64,000 nucleotides of DNA, from the NCBI GenBank assembly GCA_017437145.1, contig JAFSBT010000003.1, positions 124,001-188,000 on the forward strand, given 5' to 3'. The notes under the pieces are model-generated. The model had not been told where the DNA came from. It did not search any database and saw only the letters and a list, made by a program, of their open reading frames with translations. The translations under genes and the position numbers were made by a program. Below, in pieces: positions 63,743 to 64,000 of this stretch; the stretch's first letter is position 1; the number at the start of each line of letters is the position of its first letter. This DNA is from Clostridia bacterium (GTDB lineage Bacteria > Bacillota > Clostridia > TANB77 > CAG-508).

Positions 63743-63840
63743 GTGTTTAGATTTTGGAGTTTGGTTGTTGGATGATATAAGGCAATTCTTCAAGCCATAT
63801 CTTTTATTACCTAATTCCAAACTCCAAATGCTAAAATCTG
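63743..63840. repeat. Heptad-phased palindromic repeat (CCAAACT type)
   Basis: TTTAGAT TTTGGAG TTTGGTT GTTGGAT on the left pairs with ATTCCAA ACTCCAA ATGCTAA on the right. Second member of the family at 50412. It overlaps the last codons of the HAD gene. Confidence 0.7.
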
Positions 63841-64000
63841 TTTAAATCCTTTATCACTATTAAATAATCCTCTATTTGATAATCAGATAATTCATTTATC
63901 TTTTCTCTATCTGAATCTGAATATTTATCATATACTGCAACACATTTTATTCCAGCATTCTTTGCTGCTTCAACTCCTATTAAAGAATCTTCAAATATTA
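63831..64000 (-). CDS. HAD-superfamily hydrolase, C-terminal fragment
   Basis: The minus strand encodes FEDSLIGVEAAKNAGIKCVA, the motif IV region of HAD phosphatases of the beta-phosphoglucomutase group, then a 35-residue C-terminal tail ending KDLNRF and TAG. The 5' part is outside the window, so the substrate cannot be judged. The stop lies inside a heptad repeat, suggesting the repeat inserted at or reshaped the gene end. Confidence 0.8.
   Translation of the reverse strand, partial: IFEDSLIGVEAAKNAGIKCVAVYDKYSDSDREKINELSDYQIEDYLIVIKDLNRF

Overview
The window is strongly AT-rich. It carries sporulation genes (yabP, yabQ, spoIIM, ytvI-like), a Gram-positive cell-surface apparatus (class B sortase, sorting signals, dockerin, thioester adhesin) and YolD/UvrX-type SOS repair genes. 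This fits an uncultured spore-forming member of the Clostridia, probably gut-associated; that placement is an inference. No rRNA, tRNA or CRISPR array was seen.

Layout. 1-6.1 kb: tyrS start (minus), then recJ-relA-MBL hydrolase-hisS. 6.1-10.9 kb: three exported-protein genes between two inverted 100-bp repeats. 11-13.2 kb: coat-like protein, CBS protein, ytvI. 13.2-15.3 kb: three tandem paralogous unknown cassettes. 15.3-18.9 kb: OB-fold protein and secA. 19-20.8 kb: two paralogous unknown genes. 20.9-24.9 kb: dehydrogenase, methyltransferase, prfB (classical +1 frameshift), short aspartokinase. 25-29.7 kb: small cassette, yabP-yabQ-divIC, rho, SPFH protein, DUF2726 protein. 29.7-34.5 kb: two related long noncoding arrays around a WG-repeat gene, then guaA (ATP-PPase only). 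34.6-44.1 kb: surface proteins, argS, three two-TM paralogs, xerC, SOS-type LysM gene, thioester adhesin. 44.2-52.7 kb: guaB, leucine-rich-repeat cassette, spoIIM-xerD, EndoQ-like gene, rnhA, tmcAL, yebC. 52.8-63.7 kb: DUF4353/ABC/two-component cluster, TauE, sortase B, a surface protein beginning with a ubiquitin domain, YolD and a Y-family polymerase. The right end holds the 3' end of a HAD hydrolase.

Most striking results. (1) Five conserved genes (recJ, ytvI, yabQ, rnhA, tmcAL) are each broken by +1 frameshifts, seven in all. Every one is a surplus C that creates an in-frame CGG codon exactly where a conserved Gly codon (GGA or GGT) should be read. No other in-frame CGG was found in the native-looking genes, whereas several accessory genes use CGG as ordinary arginine. 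This suggests either +1 frameshifting at a depleted or unassigned CGG codon, or a systematic artefact. (2) A secreted, sortase-anchored protein begins, right after its signal peptide, with a domain about 60% identical to eukaryotic ubiquitin, next to a class B sortase. (3) Accessory single-gene cassettes share one promoter design (17-bp spacer, mostly with extended -10) and have strong terminators. (4) Several dispersed repeat families occupy intergenic DNA: heptad-phased palindromes, GGGGC/GCCCC hairpins, the 100-bp inverted pair and two ~190-bp-unit noncoding arrays carrying LexA-like sites.
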